In this document: positions 7,327-10,000 of the stretch, piece by piece
How positions within the stretch are numbered: the first letter of the stretch is position 1
How the letters are laid out: every line of letters begins with the position of its first letter
Source of the DNA: Methanospirillum hungatei
Lineage (GTDB): Archaea; Halobacteriota; Methanomicrobia; Methanomicrobiales; Methanospirillaceae
Direction of reading: 5' to 3'
Assembly: GCF_020216685.1 (NCBI RefSeq)
Contig: NZ_JAIWNS010000020.1
Location: 1-10,000, forward strand
Length of the DNA: 10,000 nucleotides
Translations under genes and position numbers: made by a program
The notes under the pieces: model-generated
Seen by the model: only the letters and a program-made list of their open reading frames with translations
Told to the model about the DNA's origin: nothing
The model's database searches: none

Positions 7327-8526
7327 ATGTGTACTATGGATAGCCGGGTACCGGGATCAGAGTTACAACAACGGATGAAACGATTTAAAGCCCGAATGGA
7401 GGAACAAAAACCGGACTATGAACTGGTAGTAATTTTTGGAAATATCAACCTTTATTATTTCACCGGAACCATGCAGGACAGCATGCTCTGCATACCACGG
7501 GACGGTGAACCAACCCTCTGGGTCAGGAAGAGCTATGAGCGTGCGAAACATGAATCTGAATTCCCGTGTATTGAAAAAATGGGAAGTTTTCGTGACGCTG
7601 CCAGGGCATATACGGATGTTCCTGATACCGTGTATCTTGAAACGGATATCGTACCGCTCGCTCTTTACCAGCGGTTTTCAAAGTATTTTCCAATATCGCA
7701 CGTTGAATCAGTGGATCGGGAACTCTCAATGGTCAGGGCTGTGAAGAGTCCATTTGAAATCTCCCTCATGGAAGAGTCAGGGAGAATTCATGCCCGTGTA
7801 CTGGAAGAAAGCGTTCCAGATATGCTGACTGAAGGGATGCGTGAGAGTGAATTCGCAAGCAGACTGTATGGCCATCTGGTCGATGAAGGTCATCATGGAA
7901 TTGCACGGTTTGGTATGTTTAACACCGAAATGCTCCTTGGTCAGATAGGATTTGGAGAGAACTCACTCTATCCGACATATTTTGATGGCCCTGGCGGATC
8001 TGTCGGGTTATGCCCTGCCGTTCCCCTCCTTGGTGACCGGAAGAGGAGACTGAAAAAAGGAGACCTTGTCTTTGTTGATGTTGGATGTGGATGTGGCGGG
8101 TATCATACAGACAAAACCATGACCTATATGTTTGGTGCATCTCTTCCTGATGACGTAATTGAGAAGCACAACCGGTGCGTGGAGGTGCAGAACCATCTGG
8201 CTTCTCTCCTTGTCCCAGGAAATATCCCATCGCAGATATACCGGGATGTAATGGCAGCGTTAGAGCCGGAATTTTTAGAGAATTTTATGGGATATAAAGA
8301 CCGGAAAGTAAAGTTCCTTGGCCACGGTGTCGGTCTGTTAATCGATGAGATCCCGGTAATTGCTGAGGGTTTTGATGAGCCGTTGGAAGAGAATATGGTA
8401 TTTGCCCTTGAGCCAAAGAAAGGAATCCCAGGAGTTGGAATGGTAGGAATTGAGAACACGTTTGTGGTTTCAAAAGGAAGGGGGCGGTGTATTACGGGAA
8501 CAAATCCCGGACTCATCCGGGTATGA
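7327..8526 (+). CDS. M24 metallopeptidase family protein (Xaa-Pro peptidase-like)
   Basis: This 399-residue soluble protein has a creatinase-type N-terminal domain (about 15-135, with [14 protein letters not shown] near its start) and a pita-bread M24 domain (about 145-390). All five metal ligands are present: D251 (VFVDVG), D262 (YHTDKT), H333 (GHGVG), E362 (ALEP) and E376 (GIENT). Two metal ions and hydrolysis of an Xaa-Pro bond would be expected. However, the second His usual in prolidases and Xaa-Pro aminopeptidases (GHGxGLxxHE) is Asp here (D340 in GLLIDEIP). The pocket segment 213-235 ([12 protein letters not shown] onward) also has no His. It may therefore be a distinct branch with a different substrate. 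An internal ATG at 7336 is an alternative start; neither has a strong ribosome binding site. It is divergent from the chemoreceptor and ends 6 nt before the convergent PAS remnant. Confidence 0.88.
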   Translation: MCTMDSRVPGSELQQRMKRFKARMEEQKPDYELVVIFGNINLYYFTGTMQDSMLCIPRDGEPTLWVRKSYERAKHESEFPCIEKMGSFRDAARAYTDVPDTVYLETDIVPLALYQRFSKYFPISHVESVDRELSMVRAVKSPFEISLMEESGRIHARVLEESVPDMLTEGMRESEFASRLYGHLVDEGHHGIARFGMFNTEMLLGQIGFGENSLYPTYFDGPGGSVGLCPAVPLLGDRKRRLKKGDLVFVDVGCGCGGYHTDKTMTYMFGASLPDDVIEKHNRCVEVQNHLASLLVPGNIPSQIYRDVMAALEPEFLENFMGYKDRKVKFLGHGVGLLIDEIPVIAEGFDEPLEENMVFALEPKKGIPGVGMVGIENTFVVSKGRGRCITGTNPGLIRV

Positions 8527-8532
8527 GAGATC

Positions 8533-8820
8533 CTATCTGAATCTGATATGATGGTGCTTTTGAAGATACTGAAGAATCTTATCAGATTCAATCCATCTTT
8601 TATCCAGCTGGTTTATCAGTTCATCAATAACCCGTATCTGTTTTATTCTGGCAATTTCAGCCACTTTCCGTTCGGTTATATCTGCTATCTGAACCAGGAT
8701 CCATCCGACTGCATGATCCGGATGCGGGATTGGAGTTATCATCATCTCCAGGTACCGGATGCCGGAGCGGTCAGGTGGGAGATCATACATCTTACGAAGA
8801 GAATCAAAATCCAATTTCAC
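8533..8820 (-). pseudogene. Truncated PAS-domain sensor remnant
   Basis: The minus strand encodes up to 95 residues from a GTG at 8820, or a few codons more before an in-frame stop at 8839-8841. The product begins inside a PAS domain: GIRYLEMMITPIPHP and GWILVQIADITERKVAE are the last PAS strands and the linker that usually leads to a kinase domain. The N-terminal half of the PAS fold is missing, no continuation is seen in the other frames upstream, and after the linker only a charged helix (about 55-95, ending HHHIRFR) remains, without H-box or ATPase domain. This is most simply a decayed fragment of a PAS signalling gene. Expression as a tiny PAS-derived protein cannot be excluded. It shares the DITERK ending with the kinase in this window, but that motif is common to the family. 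Confidence 0.55.
8538..8590. repeat. 11-bp inverted repeat at the M24/PAS-remnant convergent junction
   Basis: TGAATCTGATA (8538-8548) and TATCAGATTCA (8580-8590) are perfect reverse complements separated by 31 nt. The left arm starts 11 nt past the M24 stop codon, and the repeat lies inside the last codons of the PAS remnant. It could form a hairpin in the 3' end of either transcript. It is too long to be an ordinary chance repeat at this distance, but there is no T-run next to it. Confidence 0.5.
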
Positions 8821-8841
8821 TTCAGTCCCAACTATTACCTA

Positions 8842-9061
8842 TTATGACTTTCGGTAGAGAGAGAAAGAGGCGTGAATAACCGATAGAATAGAGTGATCCT
8901 ATGGCCGACAGATTATGATGATCATTGCGCGAGTTACAAATTTTTGTGAGCATACAATATTATCCACAGACCTTCTCATTTTTTCTCACATCTAGTAAAT
9001 CAATAAATTGCAGCCAGATAAAAAATTTATTCGAATATTAGAGAGACTTAAATGATCTACA
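8842..9061. other. A/T-rich intergenic region upstream of the acs promoter
   Basis: I see no gene on either strand here. The stretch is richer in A and T than its neighbours and holds T-runs on the plus strand (TTTTTT near 8979-8984) and on the minus strand (A-run near 9020-9025), plus a weak BRE/TATA-like block around 9017-9030. It probably contains decayed sequence from the PAS gene together with upstream control sequence for acs. TGTGAG (8945-8950) and CTCACA (8985-8990) form a loose inverted repeat of doubtful meaning. Confidence 0.4.
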
Positions 9062-9078
9062 TATTTGTACGACAAATA
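9062..9078. promoter_or_regulatory. Palindromic operator candidate just upstream of the acs TATA box
   Basis: TATTTGT-ACG-ACAAATA is a perfect 7-bp inverted repeat with a 3-nt spacer, 17 bp in all. It ends about 6 nt before the TATTATATG-type box and so overlaps or abuts the BRE position. Sites here commonly bind helix-turn-helix dimers that activate or block TBP/TFB recruitment in archaea. A role in controlling acs is inferred from position. Confidence 0.5.
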
Positions 9079-9082
9079 CATC

Positions 9083-9090
9083 ATTATATG
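9083..9090 (+). promoter_or_regulatory. Candidate TATA box of acs
   Basis: ATTATATG fits an archaeal TATA box and shares TTATATG with the candidate RRM promoter. Transcription would start near 9112 and give a leader of about 107 nt before the acs ATG at 9219. That leader holds the palindromes at 9125-9138 and 9153-9187. Confidence 0.45.
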
Positions 9091-9124
9091 TGTTTCAATT
9101 CTACACGATTGATCATGCGATCAG

Positions 9125-9138
9125 CAATCATCTGATTG
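9125..9138. repeat. Palindrome in the predicted acs leader
   Basis: CAATCA-TC-TGATTG is a perfect 6-bp inverted repeat with a 2-nt spacer, shortly downstream of the predicted start site. It lies among several GATC tetramers (five between 9111 and 9175). A repressor bound here would block transcription; a hairpin with a 2-nt loop would be strained, so a DNA site is more plausible. Confidence 0.35.
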
Positions 9139-9152
9139 TCGATCTGAATTCA

Positions 9153-9187
9153 GCCGGATATGAGGATCATCGATCCGGCCGGATATG
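9153..9187. repeat. Triple CCGGAT half-site element in the acs leader
   Basis: GCCGGATATG occurs directly repeated at 9153-9162 and 9178-9187. Between them ATCCGG (9173-9178) is the reverse complement of the same core. The middle copy can pair with the first (GCCGGAT/ATCCGGC, 13-nt loop) or form a perfect 12-bp palindrome with the third (ATCCGGCCGGAT, 9173-9184). The element ends 31 nt before the acs start codon, close to the ribosome binding site. It could be a regulator site or an RNA element with alternative pairing. Confidence 0.45.
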
Positions 9188-9218
9188 CCCCCCACATGAA
9201 CCTGATGGTGGTACAACA

Positions 9219-10000
9219 ATGGCTGACAACTTTGATGTCAAACTTGACAACAAAACCTACATCCCTGACCCGTCCTACCAGGCAAATTCTGCCCTTGGTG
9301 ACTATAAAAAAGCCTATGCAGAGTTTTTATCAGACCCGGACGGATTCTGGGCCGGTAAAGCCAGGGAACTGGACTGGATAAAACCATGGGATAAGGTAAA
9401 AGAGTGGAACTGGCCTGACGCCCGGTGGTTTTGTGGAGGAAAACTCAATGTCTCCGCAAACTGTCTGGACCGGCATGTAAAGAACGGAAGAAGAAATAAA
9501 CTTGCCCTGATCTGGAAGGGTGAGCAGGGGAAAGAGGAGATCTACACATACCGTCAGCTCTACCGGGCTGTGATGCGGTTTGCCAATGCACTGAAAAAAC
9601 TCGGTGTCCAGAAAGGGGACCGGATATGCCTGTATATGCCCCTTGTCCCTGAGCATATCATCGCTATGCTTGCCTGTGCCCGGATTGGTGCAGTGCACTC
9701 CATCGTCTATGCCGGATTCGGAGCAGAGGCTCTCCATGCACGAATCAGGGATGCACAGGCAAAAATTGTGATAACTGCGGATGTCGGAGTCAGGCGTGGT
9801 AAATTAATCCCACTGCGGAGTATCGTGGATGATGCGGTCAAAAACTCCCCCAGTGTTGAGAAGATCGTGGTACTGAGCAGGGAACGGTGTCCGGTGGAAC
9901 TCTACTCAGAGATGGAAGTGGACTTTTACGCTATCCAGGAAGGTGTCAGTGATGAATGCCCGCCAGAGGAGATGGACAGTGAAGACCCGCTCTTTATCCT
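9219..10000 (+). CDS. acs: Acetyl-CoA synthetase (AMP-forming), N-terminal part
   Basis: The frame is open from an ATG at 9219 to the window edge: 260 codons plus two bases of a protein usually about 630-660 residues. GGTGGT 7 nt upstream is a fair ribosome binding site. The product starts with the ACS N-terminal domain (YKKAYAEFLSDPDGFWAGKA, then WDKVKEWNWPDARWFCGGKLN). The large adenylating domain follows with YRQLYRAVMRFANALKKLG, KGDRICLYMPLVPEHIIAML and GAVHSIVYAGFGAEALHARI, all characteristic of AMP-forming acetyl-CoA synthetases. The window ends in EDPLFIL, the segment that normally leads straight into the TSGTTGKPKG-like ATP-binding loop, so no catalytic motif can be checked. The enzyme makes acetyl-CoA from acetate, ATP and CoA, releasing AMP and pyrophosphate. 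In a hydrogen/formate-using methanogen this would serve acetate assimilation. A related acyl substrate such as propionate is possible. Confidence 0.93.
   Translation, partial: MADNFDVKLDNKTYIPDPSYQANSALGDYKKAYAEFLSDPDGFWAGKARELDWIKPWDKVKEWNWPDARWFCGGKLNVSANCLDRHVKNGRRNKLALIWKGEQGKEEIYTYRQLYRAVMRFANALKKLGVQKGDRICLYMPLVPEHIIAMLACARIGAVHSIVYAGFGAEALHARIRDAQAKIVITADVGVRRGKLIPLRSIVDDAVKNSPSVEKIVVLSRERCPVELYSEMEVDFYAIQEGVSDECPPEEMDSEDPLFI

Noticed and set aside
8548..8847. Plus-strand frame of 99 codons
   Set aside because: It overlaps the PAS remnant on the other strand, which has recognisable PAS motifs, so this is its shadow.
9111..9175. Cluster of five GATC tetramers, considered as an origin-like or methylation-control site
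   Set aside because: GATC is frequent elsewhere in the window, and there are no repeated origin boxes or a cdc6/orc1 gene nearby.
9160..9381. Plus-strand frame of 73 codons starting upstream of acs
   Set aside because: It runs in another frame into acs and has no motif; the acs ATG at 9219 has a proper ribosome binding site.
9330..9737. Minus-strand frame of 135 codons
   Set aside because: It lies entirely antisense to acs, whose sequence matches its family throughout.
1..10000. CRISPR arrays, tRNA or rRNA genes, insertion sequences, phage or defence genes
   Set aside because: No regularly spaced repeats, no cloverleaf-like or rRNA-like stretches and no transposase, integrase or defence-type domains were seen on either strand.

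Overview
The window looks like chromosomal DNA of a methanogenic archaeon, most likely Methanomicrobiales and close to Methanospirillum. This rests on the mix of genes (a 7TM sensor kinase with an archaeal-type HD-I-S-N H-box, a Cache/multi-HAMP chemoreceptor, a small RRM protein, a QueG-like Fe-S protein and an AMP-forming acetyl-CoA synthetase), on A/T-rich TATA-like boxes about 25 nt before probable transcription starts, and on T-runs as likely terminators. The genus is my inference from the protein sequences; no rRNA gene is present to test it.

Layout. 1-380 (minus) is the N-terminal part of an AI-2E/PerM-family membrane protein that runs off the left edge. It is divergent from a two-gene plus-strand unit: a 7TM-PAS histidine kinase (543-2258) and, 4 nt later, a stand-alone ABC ATPase (2263-3051). 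Convergent with that unit is a 103-residue RRM RNA-binding protein (3109-3420, minus), which appears to have a long leader and a repeated hyphenated palindrome at its promoter. Then follow about 270 nt without a convincing gene, a COG1600/QueG-like double [4Fe-4S] protein (3890-4717, minus) and a large chemoreceptor (4791-7235, minus). The chemoreceptor is divergent from an M24 metallopeptidase-family gene (7327-8526, plus), and a palindrome lies between them. Just past the peptidase gene, in convergent orientation, is a truncated PAS-domain remnant (8533-8820, minus). A roughly 380-nt A/T-rich region with palindromic elements leads into acs (9219 to the right edge, plus), which is cut just before its P-loop-like ATP-binding motif.

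How the genes fit together. This is mostly sensing, housekeeping and carbon-assimilation genes rather than a single pathway. The kinase and the chemoreceptor are both membrane signal receivers, but no response regulator, CheA/CheW or flagellar gene lies in the window. Acs would activate acetate for biosynthesis in a hydrogenotrophic methanogen. I see no CRISPR array, tRNA, rRNA, insertion sequence or phage gene, and no clear novel defence-type system. The most notable signals are the layered palindromes before acs, the M24 protein that keeps all five metal ligands but lacks the catalytic-type histidine after the metal-binding one, a QueG-like protein in an apparent archaeon, and the PAS remnant with an 11-bp inverted repeat at its 3' end.
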